Assembly: GCF_900103785.1 (NCBI RefSeq)
Contig: NZ_FNHE01000006.1
Location: forward strand, 62,001 to 126,000
Reading direction: 5' to 3'
Origin: Geodermatophilus siccatus
GTDB lineage: Bacteria > Actinomycetota > Actinomycetes > Mycobacteriales > Geodermatophilaceae
Length of the DNA stretch: 64,000 nucleotides
Below the pieces are notes generated by a model, which did not search any database, was not told where the DNA came from, and was given only the letters and a program-made list of their open reading frames with translations. Position numbers and translations under genes: made by a program. This document shows positions 38,527-46,001 of the stretch, piece by piece (positions within the stretch are counted from its first letter, which is position 1; each line of letters opens with the position of its first letter).

Positions 38527-39033
38527 GATGATCAGGGTAACGGTGCGAAGGCTCCTGACCACGGAACGCATCGAGCGGCGACGCAGTGGACCTCCGGGCA
38601 CCCGGGACCCGAGCGCTCAGGAGCTGGCGCTCCAGTGGATGGCGACGTCCTCCGGCGTCAGCTCCCGGTCGTACACCGACGCCTCGTCCAATCGGCCGGC
38701 GAACGAGACCGCGCCCGGCTGCACCGGGAAGGTGCTCTAGTCGCCCCCGCCGCCCCAGCGCCAGAAGCCGGTGCTGGTCCCGGACCATCAGGTGACGTCC
38801 TCGAGCCGGCGTCCGCACCACAGGCGTCGGGGATGTCCCCGTCCCCGGTCCGAGGAGGCATCGACGCCGCACCCGGGGCACCGTGAGCCCACGTGGTCGG
38901 GCGCGGGACGGCCCTCCGGGCAGCGCCCACCCCGCCGACGCCGGCGCGCCGGCCCGGTACCGCGGCTGCCCTCCCCTCCCGCGACGAGCGACTGCCCCCG
39001 GTCGGCCGGTGCCGGCCGGGCGGGAGCGCCGGC
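38527..39033. other. Gene-poor interval with a LamG remnant
   Basis: About 500 bases between the coiled-coil gene start and the binding-protein stop, with no intact gene. The only recognisable content is the degraded LamG fragment at 38617-38800; the remainder up to 39033 shows nothing that I can identify. Confidence 0.6.
38617..38800 (-). pseudogene. Degraded LamG (jelly-roll) domain fragment
   Basis: The minus strand reads WSGTSTGFWRWGGGD, stop, STFPVQPGAVSFAGRLDEAS and then VYDRELTPEDVAIHWSASS to a final stop at 38617-38619. The segment FAGRLDEASVYDRELTPEDV is the standard end of LamG/concanavalin-type domains (consensus like F-x-G-x-(I/L)-D-E-V-x-V-Y-x-R-x-L). Upstream, the frame has two internal stops (at about 38742 and 38790), so only the 3' end of a former secreted protein gene remains. 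Confidence 0.6.
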
Positions 39034-40044
39034 TCAGCCCTGCTGCGCGAGCGCGCCGTCGGAGCTGAAGACCAACCCGATGGAGACCTCGCCCTGCTGC
39101 AGCGCCGCCTTGGTCAGCGGACCGCCGGCGTCCAGCTCGCGGAAGTCGGCGAACTGCAGGCCGTAGGTCTCCTCCAGGCCGGGCTGGCAGAACGGCCGCT
39201 CCGGGCACTCCGTGGGACCACCCAGGACCAGCGACCCGTCGCCGCACGCGTCGGCCAGCTCGGACAGGGTGGAGACGCCGAGCCCCTCTGCGAAGGCCTG
39301 GGTCACGGCGAAGGCGTTCTGGTCGGCGGCCTCTGACGGCTCGCCGAAGACCAGGCCGGCCTGCTCGGCGAGCGGCTGCAGCGCGTTCACCGTCTCCTGC
39401 ACGTCACCGCTGGCGACCGGCTCGGCGCTCGGGCCGTTGGCCTGCCGGTTGAGGAACTCGGTCACCGTCGACAGGTACTCCGGGAAGACCTGGATCTCCG
39501 AGCCGGAGATGAGCGCGGGCAGGTAGAGCTCCCGGTTGCCGACCTCGCGCACCGAGGCGTCGAAGCCGGCGCCGGCGAGGACGTCGGCGTAGACGTTGGC
39601 CAGGATCGTCGACTCGGTGAAGTTCGAGCCACCCACCGCGATCGGGCCGCTGCCCTGCTCGAGGGCGGCGGTGTCGACGTTCTCCTCGACCCAGGTGGCC
39701 GCGACGTCCTCGGCGCTCTGCCGCTCGAGGTCGACGGCGGCGTTGAGGTCGATCAGCTCCTCGGTGGTCAGCGCCTCGGACACCGCGTCGAGCGCCGGCA
39801 GCAGCGCCGGGTTCGCCTGCGCGGTGGCCATGTTGACCGCCGGGACGATGTTGTCGGCGTTCTGTAGCTGCTGATCGTCCTCGAGCACGACGAGCTGCTC
39901 GCCGGCCACGGGGGCGCAGGCGTCGCCGGACGCGCCGCCGCTGGCCTCGGCGCCGCCGGTGCCCGAGGAGCCGGACTCGCCGCAGGCGGTGAGCAGCAGC
40001 CCGGTGAGGGTCAGGGGGACGAGGATCCGTGCACGGCTGCGCAT
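39034..40044 (-). CDS. Osmoprotectant (OpuC/ProX-type) ABC transporter substrate-binding lipoprotein, apparently circularly permuted
   Basis: This binding lipoprotein has 336 residues, with a signal peptide and lipobox LLTAC (Cys near residue 20). Residues about 45-120 read GEQLVVLEDDQQLQNADNIVPAVN and on through SEALTTEELIDLNAAVDLERQS. In ordinary OpuAC proteins this is the C-terminal lobe segment. Residues 130-336 start with PIAVGGSNFTESTILANVYADVL, the normal N-terminus, and end at VFSSDGALAQQG, just where the missing piece would follow. The order of the two parts is therefore swapped. Substrate is probably glycine betaine, choline or similar. ATG at 40044. The permease genes follow a repeat element upstream. 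Confidence 0.85.
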   Translation of the reverse strand: MRSRARILVPLTLTGLLLTACGESGSSGTGGAEASGGASGDACAPVAGEQLVVLEDDQQLQNADNIVPAVNMATAQANPALLPALDAVSEALTTEELIDLNAAVDLERQSAEDVAATWVEENVDTAALEQGSGPIAVGGSNFTESTILANVYADVLAGAGFDASVREVGNRELYLPALISGSEIQVFPEYLSTVTEFLNRQANGPSAEPVASGDVQETVNALQPLAEQAGLVFGEPSEAADQNAFAVTQAFAEGLGVSTLSELADACGDGSLVLGGPTECPERPFCQPGLEETYGLQFADFRELDAGGPLTKAALQQGEVSIGLVFSSDGALAQQG

Positions 40045-40183
40045 GTGGCCCGCCTTCTGTGTCCCGCGCGGCCACGGGGCCGCGGCGCGTGTCTGGCGGG
40101 GGGAGCCCCGCGCAGGCCATGCAACTCCTGACCACCCGGCGCAGCCACGCGCACCGGCCAGGTGTTGCCCGGTTGTTACCTGG

Positions 40184-40242
40184 AGGACCCCTCTGCCCCC
40201 CACCACTCGCAGGCTCGCGGCGGGCCCCCGCAGAGGGGCCAC
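40184..40242 (+). repeat. Gene-end repeat element, copy 9
   Basis: Arms CCCCTCTGC (40188-40196) and GCAGAGGGG (40230-40238) are complementary, with core CTCGCAGGCTCG. It fills the gap just past the permease stop (40245), in inverted orientation relative to that gene, and upstream of the binding-protein gene. Confidence 0.75.
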
Positions 40243-40244
40243 CG

Positions 40245-40976
40245 TCACGAGGGGACGCCCGACGACGTCGGCTCGGGCTCGCCGGCACGCGACGCCCGCA
40301 CCGGCCGCAGCGGCCACCGGCGCGGGCCGGGCGTCACCGCCGTCGAGAGCAGCACGAGCAGGAGCTCGGTGAGCAGCGCCAGGGCGGCCACCAGCACGGC
40401 GCCGGCCAGGATCACCCCGGTGTCCTGCTGGCCGAAGCCGAGGTTGATGATCCGCCCGAGCCCTCCCCCGCCGACCAGCGCGGCCAGGGTCGCGGTGGCC
40501 ACGACCTGCACCGCCGCCGTCCGCACGCCGGTCGCGACCAGCGGCAGGGCGAGCGGGAACTCGACCCGGGTCAGCATCTGGCCGCGGCTCATGCCCATCG
40601 CCCGAGCGGCCTCGCGCACGTCGCGGTCGACCTCGCGGAAGCCGACGTGGGTGTTGGTGAGCATCGGCGGGACGGCGAAGGCGGCCAGCGCCAGGACGGT
40701 GCCGGTCTCGCTGAACCCCAGCGGGGTGACCGCCAGGACGGTGAGCAGGGCGAGGGTGGGCACGGCCCGGCTCACGTTGGAGACGACGACGACCGCCCCC
40801 ACGCCCCGGCCGCTGCGGCCCAGCAGCACCCCGGTGGGGACGGCGAGGACGGCGGCGAGCAGCACGGCCAGCGCGGAGATCCGCAGGTGCTGGACCAGCA
40901 GGTCGAGGATGCCGCCGGTCCGGGTCCAGTTGAACGGGTCGTTGAGGTAGACGAACGCCTCGCCGAACGCACTCAC
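40245..40976 (-). CDS. Osmoprotectant ABC transporter permease (OpuCB/OpuCD-type), second subunit
   Basis: The product has 243 residues with about six membrane segments. The family's EAA loop, for contact with the ATPase, reads EVDRDVREAARAMGMSRGQML. Preceding sequences LRISALAVLLAAVLAVPTGVLLGRSG and following ATLAALVGGGGLGRIINLGFGQQ are typical of OpuCB/OpuCD/YehW permeases. GTG at 40976 overlaps the first permease's stop (GTGA). Together with the other permease it forms the membrane channel. The C-terminal 30 residues are polar and Arg/Pro-rich. Confidence 0.87.
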   Translation of the reverse strand: MSAFGEAFVYLNDPFNWTRTGGILDLLVQHLRISALAVLLAAVLAVPTGVLLGRSGRGVGAVVVVSNVSRAVPTLALLTVLAVTPLGFSETGTVLALAAFAVPPMLTNTHVGFREVDRDVREAARAMGMSRGQMLTRVEFPLALPLVATGVRTAAVQVVATATLAALVGGGGLGRIINLGFGQQDTGVILAGAVLVAALALLTELLLVLLSTAVTPGPRRWPLRPVRASRAGEPEPTSSGVPS

Positions 40977-41695
40977 CGCACGGCCCTCGTCCACGGCGTG
41001 AGCAGCCGCTCCAGCCCGGCCATGAGCACGTCGGCGACCATCGCGAGCAGCACGCAGCCGACGGCGCCGGTCACGATCTCGGCCCGGTAGAAGTTGGCGT
41101 TCAGACCGCCGATGATGAGCTGCCCCAGCCCGCCGTTGCCGGTGATGACCCCGACGGTGACCAGGGCGACGGTGGAGACCGTGGCGATCCGCAGGCCCGC
41201 CATGAAGGCCGGCAGGGCCAGCGGCAGGTCGACGCGGAAGAACAGCCGCGCGGAGCCGTAGCCCATGCCGCGGGCGGCCTCGCGCACGTCCGCGGGCACG
41301 CCCTGCAGCCCCGCGAGGAAGTTCCGCACCAGGACCACCAGGGTGTAGAGCGTCAGCCCGATCAGCACCGTGGTCGCCGACAGCGGCCCGGTGAACGGCG
41401 CGAGGAACGCGAACATCGCCAGGGACGGGATGGTGTAGACGACCGAGCTCAGGCCGAGGACCGGGCCGGCCAGGAACCGGGTGCGCCGGGCGAGCAGCGC
41501 GAGCGGCAGCGCGACCAGCGCGCCGAGCAGCACGGCGCCCACGGTGAGCCTGACGTGCTGGCCGAGGTGGCCCACAATGGTGTCCCAGTTGTCGGTCACG
41601 TAGGACGGGTCGAACCAGGGGTTCGGCGCCTCGTCCGCGGCGAGCACCGGGGCCGCCGGGCCGCTCGTCGCGCTCAGCGCACCCAGGGAGGCCAC
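40973..41695 (-). CDS. Osmoprotectant ABC transporter permease (OpuCB/OpuCD-type), first subunit
   Basis: The product has 240 residues with about six membrane segments, starting from RLTVGAVLLGALVALPLALLA. The EAA loop reads GVPADVREAARGMGYGSARLFFRVDLPLALP, and GLRIATVSTVALVTVGVITGNGGLGQLI follows. It has a periplasm-facing N-terminal stretch before the first helix. GTG at 41695 is the best start found. It lies only three bases from the start of the divergent ATPase gene, so the true start could be a little downstream (GTG of VTDNW). It is translationally coupled to the second permease. Confidence 0.85.
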   Translation of the reverse strand: MASLGALSATSGPAAPVLAADEAPNPWFDPSYVTDNWDTIVGHLGQHVRLTVGAVLLGALVALPLALLARRTRFLAGPVLGLSSVVYTIPSLAMFAFLAPFTGPLSATTVLIGLTLYTLVVLVRNFLAGLQGVPADVREAARGMGYGSARLFFRVDLPLALPAFMAGLRIATVSTVALVTVGVITGNGGLGQLIIGGLNANFYRAEIVTGAVGCVLLAMVADVLMAGLERLLTPWTRAVR

Positions 41696-41698
41696 GCC

Positions 41699-42877
41699 GT
41701 GGACGCTACTGCCGCCGCCTCGCCGCTGCGCCGGGCGGACCCCGCAGCCGGCGACGCCCCCGAGATCCGGCTCGAGGGGGTCAGCAAGGTCTACCCCGAC
41801 GGCACCGTGGGCGTGGCCGAGCTCGACCTCACCTTCGCCGCCGGCGAGCTGTCGGTGCTGGTCGGCCCGTCGGGCTGCGGCAAGACGACGACGATGAAGA
41901 TGGTCAACCGGATCATCGAGCCGACGACCGGCCGCATCCTGCTCGGCGGCGAGGACGTCACCCGGGTCGACGCCGACCGGCTGCGCCGCCGCATCGGCTA
42001 CGTCATCCAGAGCGTCGGGCTCTTCCCCCACCAGACGGTGCGGGCCAACGTCGCGACCGTCCCCCGGCTGCTCGGCTGGGACCGCCGCGAGATCCGCGAC
42101 CGGGTCGAGGAACTGCTCACCCTGGTCGGCCTCGACCCCGCCGTCCACGGCGACCGCTACCCCGCCCAGCTCTCCGGCGGGCAGCGGCAGCGGGCCGGCG
42201 TGGCCCGCGCGCTGGCCGCCGACCCCGGCGTCCTGCTGATGGACGAGCCGTTCTCCGCCGTCGACCCGGTGGTGCGCGCGCGGCTGCAGTCAGAGTTCCT
42301 CCGGCTGCAGGAGACGGTGCGCAAGACCATCGTCTTCGTCACCCACGACATCGAGGAGGCGGTGCGGCTCGGCGACCGCATCGCGGTGATGAGCACGGGT
42401 GGGCACGTCGAGCAGTTCGCCCCGCCCGCCGAGCTGCTGGGCCGCCCCGCCAACCGGACGGTGGCCGACTTCGTCGGCGCCGACCGCGGGCTCAAGCGGC
42501 TCGCCGTGACCCCGATCGAGCCCGCCGACCTCGAGCACCCGCCGGTGGTGGGGCTGACCGACGGCCTCGCGGAGGCCGGGGCGGCGCTCGACCGCGCCGG
42601 GACCGGCTGGGCGGTGGTCCTCGACCACGGCGGCCGCCCGGCCGGGTGGCTGCCCGCCGACCGCGCCGCGGGGGCGGGGACGGTCGCCTCGGCCGTCGTC
42701 CCCCCGAACGGCGCGGTGCCGGTGCAGGCCTCCCTGCGGACGGCGCTGGCCACGATCCTGCAGACCGACGCCGGATGGGTGCCGGTGCTCGACGGCGACC
42801 GCTACCTCGGCGTCCTCACCCCCGCGGCCGTGCACGCCGCCTTGCGGAGATCGGTCCATGGCGACGCGCCTGCCTGA
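41699..42877 (+). CDS. Osmoprotectant ABC transporter ATP-binding protein (OpuCA/ProV-type) with CBS domains
   Basis: This ATPase drives the compatible-solute importer encoded on the other strand. The 392 residues have Walker A GPSGCGKTTTMKM, the Q-loop in VIQSVGLFPH, signature LSGGQRQRAGVARAL, Walker B LLMDEPFSAVDP and the H-loop FVTHDIEEAVRLGDR. The C-terminal 120 residues form a CBS pair (VVLDHGGRPAGWLP and WVPVLDGDRYLGVLTP), which senses ionic strength or nucleotides in OpuA-type systems. GTG at 41699 faces the permease start across three bases. Splitting the ATPase from its permeases is less usual than the ATPase-first operon. Confidence 0.9.
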   Translation: MDATAAASPLRRADPAAGDAPEIRLEGVSKVYPDGTVGVAELDLTFAAGELSVLVGPSGCGKTTTMKMVNRIIEPTTGRILLGGEDVTRVDADRLRRRIGYVIQSVGLFPHQTVRANVATVPRLLGWDRREIRDRVEELLTLVGLDPAVHGDRYPAQLSGGQRQRAGVARALAADPGVLLMDEPFSAVDPVVRARLQSEFLRLQETVRKTIVFVTHDIEEAVRLGDRIAVMSTGGHVEQFAPPAELLGRPANRTVADFVGADRGLKRLAVTPIEPADLEHPPVVGLTDGLAEAGAALDRAGTGWAVVLDHGGRPAGWLPADRAAGAGTVASAVVPPNGAVPVQASLRTALATILQTDAGWVPVLDGDRYLGVLTPAAVHAALRRSVHGDAPA

Positions 42878-42940
42878 CCGACCACCGCAGCGTGGACCGG
42901 TCGCGGGGGCCGGAGGCCTCTCGACCGGGACATGGGCAGC

Positions 42941-42978
42941 GGCTCACCGCATCAGGGGGACGGCTCCTGGCCGCGGTG
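42941..42978 (-). repeat. Repeat encoding the DUF3180 protein tail (pair with 10190-10227)
   Basis: Thirty-five of 38 bases match the rlmB end. The repeat covers the stop codon and gives the tail HRGQEPSP. Confidence 0.75.
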
Positions 42979-43458
42979 TCGTCCGGAGGACGACGAGGGG
43001 TCTCGCGGGATGCGGCAGACCGACTCCAGCCACAGCGCGGCGGCGGCCAGGGCCGCGGAGCAGACCACCCCGACGACCCCGGTGACGGCGTCGGACCCGG
43101 CGGTCTGCAGCCGCGGGACCGCCGGCCCCACGTAGAGCAGCACGCCCACCCAGGTGCCGACGAACGCCGCGCCGACGTACGCGCTGGCCTGGGCCAGGAC
43201 CGCGAGCCGGGCCACGAGCATGGGCTCGACCGGCCGGACCGGCGCGCTGCCCCGCTCGGCCGGGGGACGGCGGTCCCGCTGGGCGGCCAGCCGGGCGCGC
43301 AGGGTGCGGGCACCGAGTGCTTCGGCCAGGGCCAGCACGCCGAGCGGCACCGGGAGCCACCAGCGCAGCGCGGGCAGCGAGCCGTAGCCCGCCCGCACCA
43401 CCAGCCAGGTGGCGACGGCCAGACCGGCGGCGAGGACCAGCAGGTCGCGCCGGTTCAC
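42952..43458 (-). CDS. DUF3180 membrane protein
   Basis: The product has 168 residues and matches the DUF3180 family found next to folK in actinobacteria (as Rv3605c). Hydrophobic segments lie near residues 6-22, 30-48, 85-108 and 118-140. Between segments two and three is a charged loop (LAAQRDRRPPAERG). The start is GTG at 43458, six bases after the folK stop. The C-terminal tail comes from a repeat shared with rlmB. Function is unknown; the fixed link with the folate genes has no known biochemical reason. Confidence 0.8.
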   Translation of the reverse strand: MNRRDLLVLAAGLAVATWLVVRAGYGSLPALRWWLPVPLGVLALAEALGARTLRARLAAQRDRRPPAERGSAPVRPVEPMLVARLAVLAQASAYVGAAFVGTWVGVLLYVGPAVPRLQTAGSDAVTGVVGVVCSAALAAAALWLESVCRIPRDPSSSSGRHRGQEPSP

Positions 43459-43463
43459 CGGCC

Positions 43464-43970
43464 TCAATGCAGGTGCTCCCAGCGGACGACGGCCGCGACG
43501 TCCTCCGGCGGCAGCGCGGCCAGCAGCTCGCTCACCCGGCCGCGGCCCGGCAGCACCGCGGTGGGGTCGAGGCCGGCCCACGGCACCAGCACGAAGGCCC
43601 GCTCGTGCGCCCGGGGGTGCGGCAGCGTGAGCGCGGGGTCGTCGGAGAGGACCGGCCGGCCGTCGTCCCCGGTGACCGTGACGACGTCGACGTCGAGGGT
43701 GCGCGGGCCCCAGCGCACGTCGCGGGTGCGCCCGGCCGCCTGCTCCAGCTCCTGCGCGCGGGCCAGCCAGCCGGCGGCGTCCCGGTCGCCCCGGACGACG
43801 ACCACCGCGTTGAGGTACGGCGGCTGCTCGACCGGCCCCCACGGCGGGGTCTCGTACAGCGTCGAGCGGGCCACCAGCACGCCGTCGTCCTTGAGCGCGG
43901 TGATCGCGGTGCGCAGCGCGGCGGCGCGGTCCCCCAGGTTCGCGCCCAGCGACAGGACCGCGCGACTCAC
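43464..43970 (-). CDS. folK: 2-amino-4-hydroxy-6-hydroxymethyldihydropteridine diphosphokinase
   Basis: FolK (HPPK) transfers pyrophosphate from ATP to the pterin in folate synthesis. The 168 residues begin AVLSLGANLGDRAAALR, and contain TLYETPPWGPVEQPPYLNAVV and the signature RWGPRTLDVDVVTV with the magnesium-binding Asp pair. The C-terminal segment LPHPRAHERAFVLVPWAGLDP is standard. GTG at 43970. It lies 76 bases after the folB stop element and is followed closely by the DUF3180 gene. Confidence 0.92.
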   Translation of the reverse strand: MSRAVLSLGANLGDRAAALRTAITALKDDGVLVARSTLYETPPWGPVEQPPYLNAVVVVRGDRDAAGWLARAQELEQAAGRTRDVRWGPRTLDVDVVTVTGDDGRPVLSDDPALTLPHPRAHERAFVLVPWAGLDPTAVLPGRGRVSELLAALPPEDVAAVVRWEHLH

Positions 43971-44028
43971 CGGGTCGCCTCGCCGGCGCTCGTCGACCCG
44001 CTCCGCCGCCCGGCTGCCGTGCTCCTGC

Positions 44029-44050
44029 GTGAGCTCGCGAGCTCGCTCAC
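44029..44050 (-). repeat. Stop-codon palindromic element at the end of folB
   Basis: GTGAGCGAGCTCGCGAGCTCAC on the minus strand, with arms GTGAGC/GCTCAC and central GAGCTCGCGAGCTC. The folB TGA is bases 2-4. It is identical to the element at the end of tmk. Confidence 0.8.
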
Positions 44051-44433
44051 GTCCGCTCCCGCCGGATGCTGACCGTGACGTCGTCGAAGGGGACGCCGAG
44101 GTCGGCCTCCGGCTTGTGCACGGTGATCTCGACGGCGTCGACCAGCGGGTCGTCCAGGCAGACGTCGGCCAGCCGCTGGGCGAGGGTCTCCAGCAGGTCG
44201 ACCGGCTCCCCCGTCAGCACGCTGTGCAGCGCGCGGGCCAGCTCGGCGTAGTTGACCGTGCGCTCGAGGTCGTCGTCGGCGGCGGCCGGCGCGGTGTCGA
44301 GCTCCAGGACGGCGTCGACGCGGAAGGTCTGCCCCAGCCGGCGCTCGGCCTCGTACACGCCGTGGAAGGCGTGCGCGGTCAGGCCCCGGACGGCGATGCG
44401 GTCGGGGCGGAGGGGTGGGTGGGTGTCAGCCAC
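44047..44433 (-). CDS. folB: Dihydroneopterin aldolase
   Basis: FolB converts dihydroneopterin to the hydroxymethyl pterin used by FolK. The 128 residues contain GLTAHAFHGVYEAERRLGQTF, with the substrate-binding region around the conserved His-Gly and Glu, NYAELARALHSVLTGEPVDLLETLAQRLAD and the catalytic Lys region VEITVHKPEADLGVPFDDVTV. GTG at 44433 overlaps the folP stop by eight bases. The stop codon is part of a palindromic element. Confidence 0.93.
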   Translation of the reverse strand: MADTHPPLRPDRIAVRGLTAHAFHGVYEAERRLGQTFRVDAVLELDTAPAAADDDLERTVNYAELARALHSVLTGEPVDLLETLAQRLADVCLDDPLVDAVEITVHKPEADLGVPFDDVTVSIRRERT

Positions 44434-45310
44434 GGCGCTCGCCCTCGCGACGGGCCGCCTGGACGGCTGCGACGGTGCGGACGGCGTCGACCGAGGCCGC
44501 GGCGTCGTGCACGCGCACCCCCCAGGCGCCGGCCTCCGCGGCGAGCACGGTGGTGGCCAGCGTGGCGGCGTCCCGCTGCTCGGCCGGCCGCAGCGTGCCG
44601 TCGGCGTCGGCGAGCAGCCGGCCGAGGAAGGACTTGCGGGAGGCGCCGACGAGCACCGGCAGGCCCAGGCCGACGACGCGGTCGAGGCCGGCCAGCAGCC
44701 GCCAGTTGTGCTCGGCGCGCTTGGCGAAGCCCAGCCCGGGGTCGAGCACCAGCTGCTCGGGCGCGACGCCCGCGGCGACGACGTCCTCGACCCGGGCGGT
44801 GAGCTCGGCGCAGACCTCGGTGACGACGTCCCCGTACTGGGCGGCGGCGTACATCTCGCGGCTGTGTCCGCGCCAGTGCATGAGCACCCAGGGGACGCCG
44901 GCCTCGGCGACCAGCTCGGCCATGTTCTTGTCGGCCAGGCCGCCGCTCACGTCGTTGACGAGCACCGCGCCCGCCTCGAGGGCCGCCTCGGCCACCTCGG
45001 CGCGGGTGGTGTCGACGCTGGCGCGCACCCCGGCGGCGGACAGCTCACGGATCACGGGGACGACCCGGCGGCACTCCTCCTCGGCGTCCACCCGGTCCGC
45101 ACCGGGCCGGGTGGACTCCCCACCGACGTCGACGTAGTCGGCGCCGGCGGCGTGCATCGCCAGGCCGTGGGCGACGGCCGTGCCGGCGTCGGCGAAGCAG
45201 CCGCCGTCGGAGAAGGAGTCGGGCGTGACGTTGAGGACCCCCATGACCACGCAGTGGTCGGGGCGCGGGAGAGGGAGGAGGGTCACCGTCGCCCCTGTTC
45301 GGCTCCGCAC
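44426..45310 (-). CDS. folP: Dihydropteroate synthase
   Basis: FolP joins para-aminobenzoate to the pterin pyrophosphate and is the sulfonamide target. The 294 residues have the first signature VMGVLNVTPDSFSDGG, the second YVDVGGESTRPGAD, and SVDTTRAEVAEAALEAGAVLVNDVSGG, LVLDPGLGFAKRAEHNWRLL, LVGASRKSFLG and a C-terminal VRVHDAAASVDAVRTV. GTG at 45310 follows GAGGAG by eight bases; GTG at 45286 is an alternative. It follows folE after 52 bases that contain a GAGCGAG-rich imperfect repeat. Confidence 0.93.
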   Translation of the reverse strand: MRSRTGATVTLLPLPRPDHCVVMGVLNVTPDSFSDGGCFADAGTAVAHGLAMHAAGADYVDVGGESTRPGADRVDAEEECRRVVPVIRELSAAGVRASVDTTRAEVAEAALEAGAVLVNDVSGGLADKNMAELVAEAGVPWVLMHWRGHSREMYAAAQYGDVVTEVCAELTARVEDVVAAGVAPEQLVLDPGLGFAKRAEHNWRLLAGLDRVVGLGLPVLVGASRKSFLGRLLADADGTLRPAEQRDAATLATTVLAAEAGAWGVRVHDAAASVDAVRTVAAVQAARREGERRG

Positions 45311-45362
45311 TCGCTCCGCTCCTCGCTCGCCGAGCTCATGCGATGCTCACCCGCTGTCGCCT

Positions 45363-46001
45363 TCACCGACCCAGCACGAGGCTCATCGCCTCGCTGCGGG
45401 TCGCCGCGCTCTCCCGGAAGATGCCGCGCACGGCCGAGGTGACCGTGGACGAGCCGGGCTTGCGGATGCCGCGCATGGCCATGCACAGGTGCTCGGCCTC
45501 GATCACCACGAGCACGCCGCGCGGTTTGAGGACGTCGGCCAGCGCGTCGGCGATCTGGCTGGTCATCCGCTCCTGCACCTGCGGGCGCCGGGCGTAGACC
45601 TCCACCAGCCGGGCCAGCTTGGACAGGCCGGTGACCCGCCCGTCCTCGCCCGGGATGTAGCCGACGTGCGCGACCCCGTGGAAGGGCACCAGGTGGTGCT
45701 CGCAGGTCGAGTACATCGGGATGTCCTTGACCAGGACCATCTCGTCGTGGTCCTCGTCGAAGGTCGTCGCCAGGACCTCGGCCGGGTCCTGCCACAGCCC
45801 GGCGAAGGTCTCGGCGTACGCGCGGGCGACCCGGTCGGGGGTGGCCTGCAGGCCGGGACGGTCGGGGTCCTCGCCGACGGCCAGCAGCAGCTCGCGCACG
45901 GCGGCCACGGCACGGGCGTGGTCGACACCCGTCCGCGGCCGCTCCAGCAGCAGGTCGGCGCGGTCCTCGTCCCCACCCACCCCGGCCGGGATCTGGCTCA
46001 T
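45363..46001 (-). CDS. folE: GTP cyclohydrolase I
   Basis: FolE starts folate synthesis by converting GTP to dihydroneopterin triphosphate. The 212 residues carry the zinc and active-site motif [21 protein letters not shown], then [29 protein letters not shown] and the second zinc Cys in [18 protein letters not shown]. The ATG at 46001 overlaps the ftsH stop (ATGA). This gives the unit ftsH-folE-folP-folB-folK-DUF3180, the same as in mycobacteria. Confidence 0.95.
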   Translation of the reverse strand: MSQIPAGVGGDEDRADLLLERPRTGVDHARAVAAVRELLLAVGEDPDRPGLQATPDRVARAYAETFAGLWQDPAEVLATTFDEDHDEMVLVKDIPMYSTCEHHLVPFHGVAHVGYIPGEDGRVTGLSKLARLVEVYARRPQVQERMTSQIADALADVLKPRGVLVVIEAEHLCMAMRGIRKPGSSTVTSAVRGIFRESAATRSEAMSLVLGR

